NCBI RefSeq assembly: GCF_009730915.1
Contig: NC_052477.1
Span: forward strand, 2,125,699-2,189,698
From: Dioscorea cayenensis subsp. rotundata
Lineage: Eukaryota > Streptophyta > Magnoliopsida > Dioscoreales > Dioscoreaceae
Reading direction: 5' to 3'
DNA: 64,000 nt
The notes beneath the pieces were generated by a model. That model searched no databases and was not told the origin of the DNA. It saw nothing but the letters and a program-made list of their open reading frames with translations. Below, one piece after another: positions 16,264 to 29,459 of the stretch (position 1 is the first letter of the stretch; every line of letters begins with the position of its first letter). A program made the position numbers and the translations under genes.

Positions 16264-17389
16264 TCACTGGTGGTGAGGGAATTTGAGGAAGCTCTTGGCA
16301 ATGGTACCATTCCCACCATTGGGCAAGAACCCACCAGGCTTGTGCTCATCTCCAGTACCATACACCACGCGAAGTATCTCGGCCTGTGTCCGACTATACG
16401 ACAATGAATCGGCATCGGCCGATAAAACATTGCTCGTCGTCCGGCGCTCTGCTCCGAGCTCGAGTGGCACAATAATACCTTCATCTTTCATCCCACACAT
16501 TGCGAGCTTGTTCCTTAGCTCGGAGATTTTCACCGTGAATTCAGCCACCGTGTAGTTGTATGGTTTCACCTTCTCAAATGCCTTCTCATATAACATGCTC
16601 CTTATCACTGCATCTTGCCCTGCTTCCACTCCTAGTAATCCTGCTAGCAACTGCATACATATATTATGATTAGCATGTATATATATATATTAATATATAT
16701 ATGTAAATTACTAAATAGGTCCTTGTATATTTTAATTCTGATGATGTGGTTTTGTTTTTTAACTTGTATTTACATTTTAGTCCTTGTTTCTTGAATTTTT
16801 TTCCCATGTAGTCTCATTATTTTTAATAGAATGGTGAAAATAACCCGACATGATTTCTAGCATGTAAAGTAAGAGTATTTTTGTAATTTTAATTTAATTT
16901 GGATTTATAAATAAAATTTTAAAAATCAGCTATTTTTCTGATTTCGAAAATTTAAATTTTGTTTATTTTCTTATAATTATTTAGTATTTAATTTTTATTT
17001 AAGTTTAGATATACTTATATACATGTGAATCTCTTTATAGTAAAAAATTAAAAAAATATATATAATATTTTTTAATAAAACATTTTATTCTCAATTTTTC
17101 TCAATATAGTATAGAAAAAGCGAGTTAACTCTAGTTTTTTTTTATAGTAATTATCATGTAAAAATATAATATAATGTATTTTTTCTCTGTAAACCACTGA
17201 AAATACTCTCTATTTATCTGTTTTGATGAAAAAAGTTATTCCTATATTTAATTTAATTATTGAATTTTTTTTTTAATATATTGAGTTGTATATGCCTACA
17301 TGGTACCAGTATATTTATTAACCGTTAGATACATTATAAGACATGAAACTGGGGGATAAAGTTATATGTATATATAATTACAAAATTTA

Positions 17390-17430
<41 letters not shown>

Positions 17431-17855
17431 TAATAAATATAATATATATTAAATATGTATCATTTACGAACATTGATAAATTGAAAATTTATGGATGCTC
17501 ATATTAATTGTTAAATTTTAATTTAACGATTGTATACTATATGATAAACTGTATAATTGTGTTTATAAATAATGCACAACTGACACCTATTGTAAAATAT
17601 ATATATATATATATATATATAAAGGACGTCCTTAGATTTCAAATCTAGGGATGTCCATAGTAGCCATCGAATAGTAATCTGACGGCTCTTATCCTTATAA
17701 ATAGTAAAAACCGCGTTCTACAGTGTTCTACAGTGATTATGAACAGTAAAAAATGTGCAGTGTTTATATAAACAATCAACTATCGGATGATGATCCAACG
17801 GCTTAAATTTAAAACGTCACTAGATTTAAAATCTAAAGCACTTACCTAAATGATC

Positions 17856-17886
<31 letters not shown>

Positions 17887-19200
17887 AGTATAATATTCTT
17901 ACTCGTTTAGAGAGGAATCCATTAATGTTGGGGTTGGTACCCACGTATCCCACCAGACCTACGTATGGTATGACGTAGGAGGCTAACAAGTAATTGATGC
18001 TGTTTAGATATGGATCAAATGGAGGGTTCAGATGAAATCCAACAGCATCATCAAATATCTTTGCAAAATTGTGACTGCTCAGATCAATCAGTGGCCTTGG
18101 GAACCCTCCAACCGTTGATTTTATAGCCCTGTAAAATTGGTGGGAATATTTATTATCCACTAAATTTTTACAATTAAACATATCAATCAACAATAAATTG
18201 AAATATTTAAGCACCTTGTTTTTATATATTTGAAAAGTTGAGAGAAAATGGAAAACCATAAAGTAATATTTATTTTCATTTATTATTCATTCATAGTTTT
18301 TTAAAAAAAGTTTTATGGGTGCATATATATATATAGATATTAAACACAAACTAATAGAAACTAAATAACATTTATTTTCTTATTAATACAATAATAATAA
18401 ATTTAAGGTAAAAATCAAAATATTCCATGCACGCAATGATTGTTATATCCTCATTGAGTGATTATAATGGGCGGCATTTCCATTGAGCGGTCAATGAGCG
18501 CATGGATGACCCTCATTAAAGTTGCTCTAATAATAAGATTATGTAAATTTCACTAAAAATTTAAGAATTAACATGCAAAAAAAAACCTCACTTTTCGTAG
18601 GGCTCATTAAAAAATAAAAATAAATAAGATGCTAAAATACTTTAAAAATAAAACCCCACAAGATTTCACTAAATCTCAGGGACTGTTATGCAAACAACTT
18701 CTCCTCTCGATGCACTTCACGCAAATATGAAGTTTTCTGAGGTAGATATGAAAAAAAACCAAAAAACAAAAGATTTCGCAAAATCTCAGGGACTAAATTG
18801 CAAAATCAACGAAACTATATATATATATATATATAAAAAAGCCAGTGACCAACCTCAAATGGCCGACTTCTTGGTACCCAAACTCAGCGATGATCCTCTG
18901 CGTCACCGGATCCAGCTTGGCCTTGCGCGCGCCAATCGGCGGCGGACCACCCATTGCCAGCTCCGGCGCTACAGAATCAAGTCCCCGGCCATTAGCTCCA
19001 AAAAGGAACCAATCCGTCTCCATATACTCCAAATTCAACGCAAACTGGATAAGATCCACGTCGGTGGGGTACACCGCGACGGGGATGATCGGCGGCGCAG
19101 GCTCGCACTTGGGATTGAAGCTTGAAAGGCTGAAAGGCAAGCAGGAGAAGAAGAAGAAGAAAGCTAGAAAGAAAAAGGTGAGTTTTTTATACAAGGCCAT
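16264..19200 (-). CDS. PCC13-62: PCC13-62-type desiccation-related protein
   Basis: Ferritin-like-domain protein of the family first named for Craterostigma PCC13-62, generally linked to drought and desiccation and placed in the secretory or cell wall space; its molecular activity is not well defined. Exons read leftward: 19200-18854, 18128-17903, 16650-16264, with GT-AG borders and matching phases, giving 319 residues. The N-terminus MALYKKLTFFFLAFFFFFS is a clear signal peptide. Family markers are DVDLIQFALNLEYMETDWFLFGA, ending exon 1 with EFGYQEVGHLR, PPFDPYLNSINYLLASYVIPYVG in exon 2, and GQDAVIRSMLYEKAFEKV then PGGFLPNGGNGTIAKSFL in exon 3. The 1.25-kb second intron contains a MITE and long TA tracts. 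Confidence 0.93.
17621..17860. mobile_element. TA-tract MITE family, copy 1 (in PCC13-62 intron)
   Basis: About 240 bp bounded by AAAGGACGTCC and TACCTAAATGATCTTTTT and embedded between long (TA)n runs on both sides. Internal words GCCGTTGGAT, TTTATATAAACA and CTGTAGAACGC are shared (in opposite orientation) with the copies at 21213 and 21473. The habit of sitting inside TA microsatellites resembles the rice Micron MITEs. Confidence 0.78.
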
Positions 19201-19243
19201 GCCTGTGAGTTGTTTGTTGAAATGCTTCTGAGAAAAACTAGGG

Positions 19244-19253
19244 TTATTTATAG
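19244..19253 (-). promoter_or_regulatory. TATA box of PCC13-62 gene
   Basis: Read on the minus strand, CTATAAATAA lies about 45 bases before the ATG, implying a very short 5' leader. Confidence 0.6.
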
Positions 19254-19475
19254 CCAGTGGTGATGCTTGGAGTTTGAGGGTTTGGGGGGAGTTGGGAAGT
19301 AGGAGAAAGGTGGGCTTTTTCTATTGGTTTGGGCTTGGCCCGTTTGGGTTTAGTTTAGTTCGGGTAGTTTGTGTGTTAGGAATTGGGCGTTGGCGGTCTA
19401 AGTGAAAACGGGCTTTTTATTGGGCTTGGGCCGGGTCTATGGTTTGGGTTTGGGTTCAGGGTCGGGTCGGGTCGG

Positions 19476-19740
19476 GTTAAATTTATAAATTTAGGGTTAT
19501 GCATGTTATTTTAATTTAGTGTATGGTGAGATATTTGAGGGAGTATAGGATATCTTGTCTATATTGTCAAAATAAATAAATAAATATATTATTATTATTA
19601 TTATGGTTAAATTTATAAATTTAGGGTTATGCATGTTATTTTAATTTAGTGTATGGCGAGATATTTTACTTCTGTGGGAGGGAGTATAGGATATCTTGTC
19701 TATATTGTCAAAATAAATAAATAAATAAATTATTATTATT
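19476..19740. repeat. 130-bp tandem duplication
   Basis: The block starting GTTAAATTTATAAATTTAGG at 19476 recurs at 19606. Each copy carries GGGAGTATAGGATATC and TTGTCTATATTGTC and ends in an AAATAAAT/ATT microsatellite. The first copy has lost about 12 bases present in the second. It lies roughly 280 bp upstream of the PCC13-62 start. Confidence 0.85.
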
Positions 19741-20021
19741 ATTATTATTATTATTAGTAGTAGTAGTAGTAGGTCTTTGACTCACTAGTTTGTTAAGAGT
19801 TATGAATTCTAAACTAGTATAGGATGAAACCGTGAAATTCTTATAAAAAAATATACATTCTAGAATGTTTGTAAATTTTTATAAGAAAATATATTTTTTA
19901 GAGTGTTTGTTTGACGAACATTCACTTGAACATTCACTTGACTCGACCAAATCTGGTTGATAGTAGTTATTATTTATAATAATAATAATTTATAATATAA
20001 ATAATAGTTATTGATAAAAAC

Positions 20022-20450
20022 AGAGTAAATTGTTTGGGTGAGTATTGTATTATGGTCATTTTTTATTTTGAGTATCGTATTACAATTTGTATTATTTTGC
20101 TAAAGGGTATCAAGTTGAGGAGAATTTGATGACATATATGACGGATTTATTATGTCAACACTAGTTCTCCCATCATCTGCATATGTGGATATATTGTGTT
20201 ATTATAGAGAGTCGCGCAGCTATTTTTATTGATTAGTTCGAGTAAGAGTGGCCACGTGACCCTCTTTGATGATTTGTTATATTTACGTATATAGATAACA
20301 CACTAAATGGGTGTTAATGTGACAAATCCGGCGTATATATCATCAAATTCACTCCGTAATCTTTTTGATACCATCTCAGCGAACACAAATTAAAGATAAA
20401 TTAAAGTTGAGTAATGAAAATGATCTATCTACTCAAGATAATTTACCTTA
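20022..20450. mobile_element. MITE with GTAAATT inverted ends
   Basis: The left end AGAGTAAATTGTTTGGGTGA is matched in inverse by the right end, which reads TACTCAAGATAATTTACCT. The 430-bp body has no coding potential. Ends of the form GTAAATTA...GGGTG are common in plant MITEs; I do not assign a superfamily. Confidence 0.65.
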
Positions 20451-21212
20451 TAAAAATGAATGAAATGTTTTTATTTGTAAGTTAAAGGCAGAATATATTT
20501 ATATATCATTTGTCACTTCATTACCAATTATATGAAAAATGATAAAAAAATATGACTTGAAAATATCTTTCTTGCACAATTTATAATTAACTTGAGTAGG
20601 AAAATGTTGCTGTTTCTTAATAAAAGTTTGCATTAAAAACAAGTAATACATCCAATCAGACAAGTTTAGTCCTATCTTTTGAATGACAAATTCTATTTGT
20701 TATTATCATGGACACTTTAAGGGTTTGATAGTGATACAAGTGAAAATGATAAAATAAAAATATCATAGTTTATCTTTAGTATTGTTTTATTAGATAGACT
20801 TGTGACTTGTGAGACAGACTTGATAAAACAATTGCTCTATATAACACGGAAGTTCAACCTTCAAATCAAAATATTTGATTAAAGTTTGTGAATTTAATTA
20901 ACTTGCTATCAAATACATTGACATTTCTATAGATATATAACGCCTTAAATTTTGGGAATACTATGAAAATGAAACTCTTCAACTTATGTGCATTTTCTGA
21001 TAGAAGAATTAATCAATTATTAATGGTTGATAGTAATGTGTGCGACTAAACTTGCATTTATTTTACCATAAAAATTTATTAATCTTTATGTTCAAAATTA
21101 AAGCAAGTATTTTTTGTTGATTAGAAAACCAATTTTAAAGTTAATAAATATTGGAATTGGGCTAGCCCTGCTTTGTATTTTTTATATCATATATATATAT
21201 ATATATATATAT

Positions 21213-21460
21213 TGAAAAAGATTATCTAGGTAAAATAAAGGGATGTTTTAAATCTAAGCCGTTGGATTATCATCCAATGGTTATTTGTTTATATAAACAC
21301 TGCACAATTTTTTACTGTTTATGATTACTGCACAACACTGTAGAACGCAGTTTCTACTGTTTAAAATGATAATAGCCGTCGGATTACTATCCGATGGCTA
21401 CTGTGGACATCCATAAATTTCAAATCTAGGGACGTCCCTAAATGATGGGTCCTCTCTCTC
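21213..21460. mobile_element. TA-tract MITE family, copy 2
   Basis: Inverse orientation to copy 1. It begins GAAAAAGATTATCTAGGTAA after a (TA)n run, contains AAGCCGTTGGATTATCATCC and GCCGTCGGATTACTATCCGA, and ends CCTAAATGATGGGTCC before CT and TA repeats. Confidence 0.78.
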
Positions 21461-21472
21461 TATATATATATA

Positions 21473-21750
21473 GGAAATGGTAATTTAGGGATGTTCCTAG
21501 ATTACTATTCTACAAGGGTGTTCATTTTACAGCCGTTGGATCACTATTCAATGGTTGTTTGTTTATATAAGTACTACACACCTATTGTGGACGTGTTTTA
21601 CGACTATTTTACGAAACTATAAAACGCGTTTTACACTGTTTATGATGATCATAGCTGTCGGATTATCATCCGACACCTATTGTGGATGTCCCTAGATTTT
21701 CCTAGATTTGAGATTTAGAGACGTTCCTAGATTACCGGTCCTTTCTCTCT
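21473..21750. mobile_element. TA-tract MITE family, copy 3
   Basis: Same orientation as copy 2 and separated from it by only a short TA run. It contains CAGCCGTTGGATCACTATTC and GTCGGATTATCATCCGAC and ends ATTACCGGTCCTTTCTC. It is more diverged than copy 2, so this is two insertions or an old tandem duplication. Confidence 0.75.
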
Positions 21751-23186
21751 ATATATGTTCACTAAATAAACTAATGACATGTTGGTCTATTGGTATGTGG
21801 CTCCCTGTGTATGGTGTTTATATTTTTGCTGAAAAGATAGGTTTAAATATTAACTCTACACATGCCCATGTCACTGATTTTACTTGACCATTTTGTAAAA
21901 AAAAAAACACTATATAAAAATGATTAAGTTATTAACTTTTCTTCTCATTGTAAAAAACCCTAGTCCTGACGAGCCCATTACTCTCATCTTCCCCTGTGGG
22001 CTTAGATCGGTTTTTAAAACATTGTTTACCACACCCAATCCCATGTTTGGACATTCTTAGTTATATTTACTATTTTGATTTGATCAATTAGATGTTATTA
22101 TAAGAAAATTATATTCCTTTGATAAATAAATAAATCACTGTTTGCAATATTGTAGGACCAAAACAAACTTTGCAAATCTTGTTTAGTTTCCTACCTGCGC
22201 TTTCTTTTGTTCATTATATCTTCTTTTGTTCATTAAATCATTAACAAACATCATAGCTTGGCTTTTTGCATATATTTGATACCATTTCCTTCTTTTTCTT
22301 AACTTAATTTGTCTTTAATTTTTATTCATTTGTTTAAAATATTCTTGAAAATGATAAAATTTCTCTTATGAAAGATTGAGTCCAAATTTGAAGTATATAT
22401 ATAGGAAATATATATATATATAGGAAATATATATATATATATATATATATATGCGAAGTTTTTAATATCAGAATCCCATTTCATGCTCTCATTTTTATGT
22501 GAGCTAAAATTTGAAATAATTTCTTTTTTCAAAAAAATAAATGGCCTATGCTCTGTTCGGGACCCAATACCAATCAGTTAAAAGGTGTTAACATATATAT
22601 AAATTTCTAGTTTCATATGTATTAATAAAAATTTCAAGATTTTTATTTATCCATGCACCTCAATCTTGTAATTAATCACAAGTTATTACATTTAATTATT
22701 TTACTAATTTTTTTTAAAAAATGGCCTCTCTTTAAACCCCTAATTTATATATCTTGAAATTTCTATTCTCTCATATAACTTTCTTGAGGGTATAATCATA
22801 ATATTTATATAGATAACTGCATTTCGAAAATAACCTCGTAGTTTACAAATAATTATTATAACTTACAATATTAAAATATAACTTAATATAAAACCTAAAA
22901 ATATTTTGCCCATATTATAATAGGTTAATTGTCACTTTTTTTTAGTATATTTTAATTCCTTTTTTTTTTCATGTGTGTGTGTAGAACATATCACTTGCAT
23001 TTTGCTTCATTGAATCTTTATACAAATGTTTGTATTTCACTTTAAAGGGTTGAAGAAGTGATTTGAAAGGCATTGAGTCTAGATTCAATGCATCTTTTAT
23101 TCACTTTAATAAATGGAATAATCTTAATAAAAATTATTTTTTAAATTAAAAAACTTTTAAATTCCCATATTTGTATTGTGTTTTGG

Positions 23187-23223
<37 letters not shown>

Positions 23224-25452
23224 AAAAAAATCAATATTGAAGTTAATGGCCAAACAAAAAACAAGGTTAACACGGGTCCCTGCCCATCAAGCGGCCACTC
23301 ACTACCTGAGAGAAATAATCAACACCTCATCTTGTCTTAAAAAGAGTCATGTTATTCGATAAAGCACAAGATTTATGGAACTTTTGCTAAGTGAAAATAA
23401 AAGCATATATTCTTAAAGCATATAAAGAAAAATATAAACTTCATATTTAAAACTGCATGGTTTCAGAGAAAAGAAGCCCTAATAAAGGGCTTTTACCCCT
23501 CCATATCTTTACCTTGCTGGCTCTGGTACCACTGTAGATGGGGTTTTGACTCTTTACAACTATAGGGTTGTGAGTGTTATTGGAGTGGAGTAAAGGAAGC
23601 AAGGAAAGAAGATTACGGGTTTATGGAGAGGATGATAGAACAAGAGCTAGAGTACAAAAGCTATTTACCAAAAATTTATCTCTTTCATTCATACTTCAAA
23701 ATGGTTACAAGGTGTCTACTTATATAGAAGAAGATAATACTATGACAAACTATACCACTAAGTCATCCTACGTAGGAGTAAGTTTTGAGTAATATATTAT
23801 TTTATATTACATGGACTTATTAATCAAAACCTAATAACCTTAACCTAATGTATAGGGTTTGACACTATTTTAACCATAATAAGTAATCTCCAGAGTAAGT
23901 TAATAAATAACCTCCAAAGAAGGTAAGACACCCATTCATACATACCTCTCATACAAACCACTCATACATACCTTTAGACATATAATCTTACATACATATG
24001 TACATATACCATTCATACATACCTCTCATACATACCACTCATATATATCTTTAGACATATAATATTGCATACATATGCACATTCATACCTATCACCCACA
24101 CACAAAAGAGGTCAACTAATGGTCGATAAACTACGCTTCTATGAGATTGACAATGTTTTATTTAGTCAAGGAGTTAGTATCGAATATTAATTCATCATTA
24201 GAAATGCTGGTGATATCACGGTGAATATAATAGTGTGTGGAAAGAATAACTAAAAAACAGAAGGCAGAGAATATAATCATATTTATACTCTACTCTTTCA
24301 TCAATAACTAATTAAAACAATCAGTTTAATATATTATATTAAATAACACTTAATTATAAATTTAGAGTGTGCAATAAAGAAATATATTGCTAGAAACATT
24401 TATTTTATTTATTTATATTAAAAAAAATGATGTACTCAATCTTGCTATATTTTATTTTTTTTAATCCGCAAAAAATGATGACATTATTTATCGACTTTAT
24501 TGCATATTATTACACTAACATTATTATTATTATTATTATATATATATATATTATTGTGTGTGTATATATATATATATATTTTTTTTTTAAAAAAAAATGA
24601 TAATATATATTAAAAAGATAGATAATTACGCAGATGTCCTAGTTATGATTAACTTATCTAAGAATAAAAATACCTTGTTATATAATTCGGAGGTGCAAAA
24701 AATACAATTTTTTTGGGAATAAAACACACAAAAATATGCAAATAGTATTAATAAATAGTATTATGTGCTAATATAGGGTACATAAAGAGTATTAGGTGAG
24801 TAAGATTTTGAATCTCGCCCTCATGCGCACTCATTGCATAAAAGTTATAAAACTCTTTTCTTTTCTTTTTTTTTAAACATAAATTATTTTATTTTTATTT
24901 TTAAAAGGAATTGAATGGATGAGTCTATGGCATGAAGATCACAAAAGGGATACCATGATGTCCAATTGGGAATTAGGAATTGGGAATCTCAATGGATAAC
25001 AACTTGTTGACAAAAAAGTCTGAGAGAGTTTGCAATTGGACTTATTTGGTTTGAGTTGCAAGAGAATGTGACACTTGTTATTGCCTCATCTTTATGTCCA
25101 TGCTATATAAAAATGCATATCCATGTTTGCATATCCTTTTAAAAGTACATAATTACTCATATACCCTCATAAACACCATTTTTACTCATCTAGCCCTGAA
25201 AAGCAAAAGGATATGTAGTATGTATGAACATAGCATATACAAAATATATGTATATGTATATACTAGTACTCTAACAATGTGAAAATTTAATTTTTTAAAA
25301 TAAAATTTAAGTTGATTTTAGTTAAAAAAATTATGTTAATTATAAAGAACCATTTGTAAGCATATATAAGTAAATATAACTATATATAAACAAACTATTT
25401 ATATTTATGTTTATACACATGTGAAATTACTAGCATATCCCCGTCAAAGATA

Positions 25453-25491
<39 letters not shown>

Positions 25492-26604
25492 AAAAGGGAA
25501 AACACTTTGAAAATGCACTAGCATAATGGCCATAGAGAATGAAAGGAGGTCCCCGCATGACCTTAATAGTTGGTGTCCAATGGTCCAATTTCCTAGTCAA
25601 ACCCTTTTGGCATATCTTTGTATGCTGGATATATTCTCCAATAATTTAATTTTGAAATATAAGATAATATCATATATATAATATATATCATTTCCTGCGG
25701 TCAAATGAGGGTATGCGGATGGACTATTATTACTCTTATGTATACATCCCTGAATCTATATGTGTTTGTCACATTTATCAATATATATAAAATTTCTATT
25801 TTATTATTTGTATATACATTACCAACATACCATCATGTTGAATGGGCTTCTATATTATCATTATGTATGAATACTGTTAGTAAACTTCAAGTAAATTTTC
25901 AAATGCTATGAAAAATATAAAGTTCATTACTTGACCATGAATGTGACTAAATAATGATATGTAGTTCATAACATTAGCATGTGACTAATTCGATATTTAT
26001 TTTGAAACTAATTTTTTTATGAATAGAATAACAAAGATTTTATCAACTTATATGCGCAATAGTAAAAGGGTTCATAACCCAATGGTATTAGCTCCATTAT
26101 AAAAAATGATTTTAGTATGAAAATTTAATAGTCCTGAATTTAAGTTTGCTGGACATAATGAGGGTAACACATCTTTAGTTATAGGTGTGAGTTTGTAACT
26201 TAAACCTCATATCACTAGGTGAGAATGCATCGATTGAACAATTAATTCTCTATTCGTGTGTACATCATTGACTATACTGTTTGTAGTATTTGTCTAAAAA
26301 AAATATATGCACAAAATTGAATGAATATTAATTACAAAGTTTATTTATTTATTATTATCAAGCGTGTTACGCATATTTACTTTTCCATGATTCTAAAGTA
26401 ACTCATGAATTTCCTATTAATTTTGACATTCTCTTTTATGAAAAATAACTTCAACTATTTTCTCGATTAACTTTATAAAATCTCACAACAAAAAGAATAA
26501 TAGGTACAAATTATATTCCAAACTTCTTAACTTTAACATTATTCTCCACCCTTTGTTAAGTACTTAAGTTTTGCTCATACATTTATGTAGGAATAATTGT
26601 ATCT
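21751..26604. other. Gene-free AT-rich spacer with microsatellites
   Basis: No gene recognised. It holds long (TA)n runs (for example around 22390-22452, 23191-23220 and 25453-25486), a tract rich in CATACATAC words at 23930-24090, and a possible SINE fragment near 26070-26230. Short open frames here are composition artefacts. Confidence 0.6.
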
Positions 26605-26890
26605 TCTCATTAACTTAGTTGAATACCTTATTTAGTTCTTCTAATATAGTCAATATATTTTTTTAGTCCCTCTAATATAATTTGTCCATCGGAAATCTCT
26701 CTATTTTAATATTTGAAAAATGCAAGTCCCTCTCTCTAACATAATTTGTCCATAGAAGGTCCCTAGAAAAGTCTTATATTTTTCAAATATTAAAATAGAG
26801 GGACATCATGAGTACAAATTATATTAGAAAGATAAAAAAAAAAGATTGACTATATTAGAGGAACTAAATAGGATATTCTACTCATTAACT
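26605..26890. mobile_element. Long-hairpin MITE
   Basis: Two inverted arms of about 110 bases enclose a short loop. The outer ends are TACCTTATTTAGTTCTTC and GAACTAAATAGGATA; inner parts TATTTTAATATTTGAAAAAT and ATTTTTCAAATATTAAAATA pair almost perfectly. The arms also contain AATATAGTCA/TGACTATATT. No coding capacity. Confidence 0.75.
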
Positions 26891-27324
26891 TTGATTGTTA
26901 TATGGAGATTAATTTGTTAAATATTAATATGCCCCATTAAATTTAGTTAATAAAAATCAATAACTAACTTAAAAAAAATAAAATAATCAACAATTGACTA
27001 AATGTTTAAATTATATATTATTAGCTTAATATAAACCACCATAACTTTATTTCACAAATATTTAAAGGTTACTTCTCATTAAACTTATGAAAAGCAAAGG
27101 GAAAAGATATTTGAAAAAAAAAAGTTAAGATAAAAAAAAAGGTTTCTGAGTGAAAGGGATGCTTCATTGATACAAAAGATATAGAGCACTCCCACTTTTT
27201 ATCACCCAGAAACTTTAGTTTGTTATATATGAAATTATTTCTTTCTTTCTTTATTTTTTAAATGTTAAAAATGAATTTAATTTGAATTTTCGAGTATGTG
27301 AAAATAAATAAAAATTTGATATAT

Positions 27325-27493
27325 TGACATCGGGTCCCTTACGTAGGGTATTAGTGTCGAGCGTGGCTCACCGAGTTCGATCCTCATCTCGCGTAAGGTG
27401 AGGATAAGGTTCGGTGGTGAGCGCGACTCCCACGTGGTCATCCCTGACGCTTATCGTTTTTCTCAAAAATAAAAATAAAAATAAAAATAAAAA
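27325..27493 (+). mobile_element. tRNA-derived SINE
   Basis: An internal Pol III-like promoter is visible: A-box-like GTGGCTCACCGAG near 27363 and B-box-like GAGTTCGATCC near 27374. The body is GC-richer than its surroundings (ACGTAGGGTATTAGTGTCGA and onward) and ends in a (AAAAT)n tail at about 27465-27493, as SINEs do. Confidence 0.65.
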
Positions 27494-27582
27494 TATATGT
27501 AAAAATATTCACTCAACCATGCAGTAATAGAAAAAAAAAACAATAATATTATTCTTGTTAATAATAAAAATGTATAATTATA

Positions 27583-28010
27583 ATAATTTCTTTTATTATA
27601 ATATATTTAAATTAAATAAATAAAACAAACATCTCTAAGCAAAAACTCCATCTTATCCTCTCTAGTCCTTTCTTGATTACCAAGTCAAGGCCCACACATA
27701 CATACATACATACATTTTACAAGCACACATAAATAGATTTTATCATTGTAATAATTTATTTTATTATAATATATTTAATATAAAATAAATAAAAACATCT
27801 CTAACCAAAATGCATACATACATACATGCATTTTGCATGCACACATACATAAATTATTATTATAATATATTTAATATAAAATAAATAAAACAAAATAACA
27901 TCTCTGACCAAAAACTCCCTCTTGTTCTCCTTTCTTAGTTGCCAAGTCAGACCCTCACATACATGCATACATACATACATACATTTTGCATGCATACATA
28001 GGAACATGAT
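27583..28010. repeat. Degenerate tandem repeat with CATA microsatellites
   Basis: TTATTATAATATATTTAA recurs near 27594, 27761 and 27855. Each copy is followed by AAATAAATAAAA, ACATCTCTAACCAAAA-like sequence and a (CATA)n run. Two copies also share CTCCTTTCTT and CCAAGTCA. Unit spacing is irregular. The array ends about 100 bp beyond the HIPP stop codon. Confidence 0.7.
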
Positions 28011-28114
28011 TTAAACCATGGCATGGTGATAAGTACATATACATAGATGGTATACGAATATACGGACACGTGTCACATACGATCACGGTACAAAGATACG
28101 AAGTACGTAGGCGG

Positions 28115-28214
28115 TTACATAACGCGGCAAGCGTTGGCATTCTCTTCGCTAAACAAACTATACGAGTCCTCGCGCGGTGCTGGCTCCAACGCCGGCTCCA
28201 TCATCGCGTAATAG

Positions 28215-28245
<31 letters not shown>

Positions 28246-29198
28246 ACGAGGGGATGTAGTGCGTCGCCGGGAAGTAGCTCGCCGTGCTGTAGCTCACCAC
28301 CGGCTGCGGCGATGGAACATGGTATGTGCGAGGATGGGGTGGGCTGAGAGGCGGCGGATGTGGTGATGAAACGACGATGATCTCTGGTCCTTTTGAATCG
28401 CCGCCGCCGCCGCCGCCACCGGCGGAGGTGGGTGCTGGTGCGTGTGGCTTCTTCTTTTTCTTTTTCTTCTTCTTGCCGCCGCCGGATGCGGGGGCACCGC
28501 CATTGGGGGTTGGGGTGGGAGGTGGGGGATTATCGGCGGGTGGGGATGGGTTATTGGGTTCTTCATCGGAATCATCGGATTTGGATGAATCTAATTCGGT
28601 GTTTTCTCCGGGGGTTTCATCATCGTCGGTGGCGGCGGAGGGTTTTGATTCGGGATTCTCGGCCGATTCCGGGGGTTTCTGGGAGGATTTGGATTTCTTC
28701 TTCTTTTTCGATTTGGGATTAGGGTTAGGGTTTGGGGGTTTTATTTCGGGCCAGAGCTCAGCGTTCTTCCCGTTCTTGAGTAGCTTCTTTATTAGGGTTT
28801 CAGCGTCGACGTTGCCGGTGATTGTGACCTTGTGCTGTTGCGCATCAAAGGCTATCTTATAAACCCCTGCAAATGCCCAAATTGGAGGAAAATGAGAGGA
28901 ATTCACAGCAATGAGGAGAGGAAATTAGAAAAAGGAACAAGATTTAGTTAGGGTTTGAAGTTCACCATCAATTGATTGTAGAACTCGCTTAACTTTTCTC
29001 TTGCAACCTTCACAGTGGATGGAGACTTTAAGAGCCAATGTCTTACAAAAAAAAATCCCTTTTTTTGGTGAGATTTTAGTTAATAAGAACCAAATTCACT
29101 GATTGAGATTGAGGTATAGATATATGGAGAGTTTGGTCTTAAGTGAGAATAGATACCTGGTATTTCAGTGGTTCTATGACTTCTTCAACTAAAGCCAT
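28115..29198 (-). CDS. HIPP: Heavy-metal-associated isoprenylated plant protein (HIPP)
   Basis: HIPPs carry a heavy-metal-associated (HMA) fold and a C-terminal farnesylation signal; the family is tied to metal handling and stress and is membrane or nucleus associated. Exons read leftward: 29198-29157, 29041-28966, 28866-28115, giving 289 residues. The HMA domain (about residues 15-75) has the metal-binding CEGC motif at 24-27 in exon 2 and continues into GVYKIAFDAQQHKVTITG and VDAETLIKKLLKNGKNAELWP in exon 3. A long low-complexity middle follows: basic runs including nine lysines, Asp/Glu/Ser stretches, glycine runs and proline-rich segments. The last four residues, CRVM, form a CaaX box. 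The third exon is much GC-richer than its surroundings. Metal and partner are not predictable. Confidence 0.94.
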
Positions 29199-29440
29199 GA
29201 GAGGATGAGAAGATTGTTGGGAGAGAATAGTGAGAAGATTGGTTGAAGAGTATTGTGAAAAGATTAGGGAAAAAAAGAAGTGGAGAGTATGTGAAGGGAA
29301 TTGTAGTGAAGGTTCTGTTGGCTTTGAGTTGGATGGCAGAGAGTGATGGTGGAGAGTTAGTGGGGAGAAATAGAAGGTTCCTTGGGGATCTATCTCTACT
29401 TGGAAAAGACTTGGGTACCCTAGATTGTTCCTTCCTCTTC

Positions 29441-29450
29441 ATTTATAGAC
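29441..29450 (-). promoter_or_regulatory. TATA box of HIPP gene
   Basis: GTCTATAAAT read on the minus strand, about 240 bases before the start codon, leaving a leader of roughly 210 bases. Confidence 0.55.
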
Positions 29451-29459
29451 ATATGTAGT

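Noticed and set aside
28326-28862. 178-codon plus-strand frame opposite the HIPP exon
   Set aside because: Mirror of the GC-rich low-complexity HIPP exon; glycine and phenylalanine runs are complements of Pro and Lys codons.
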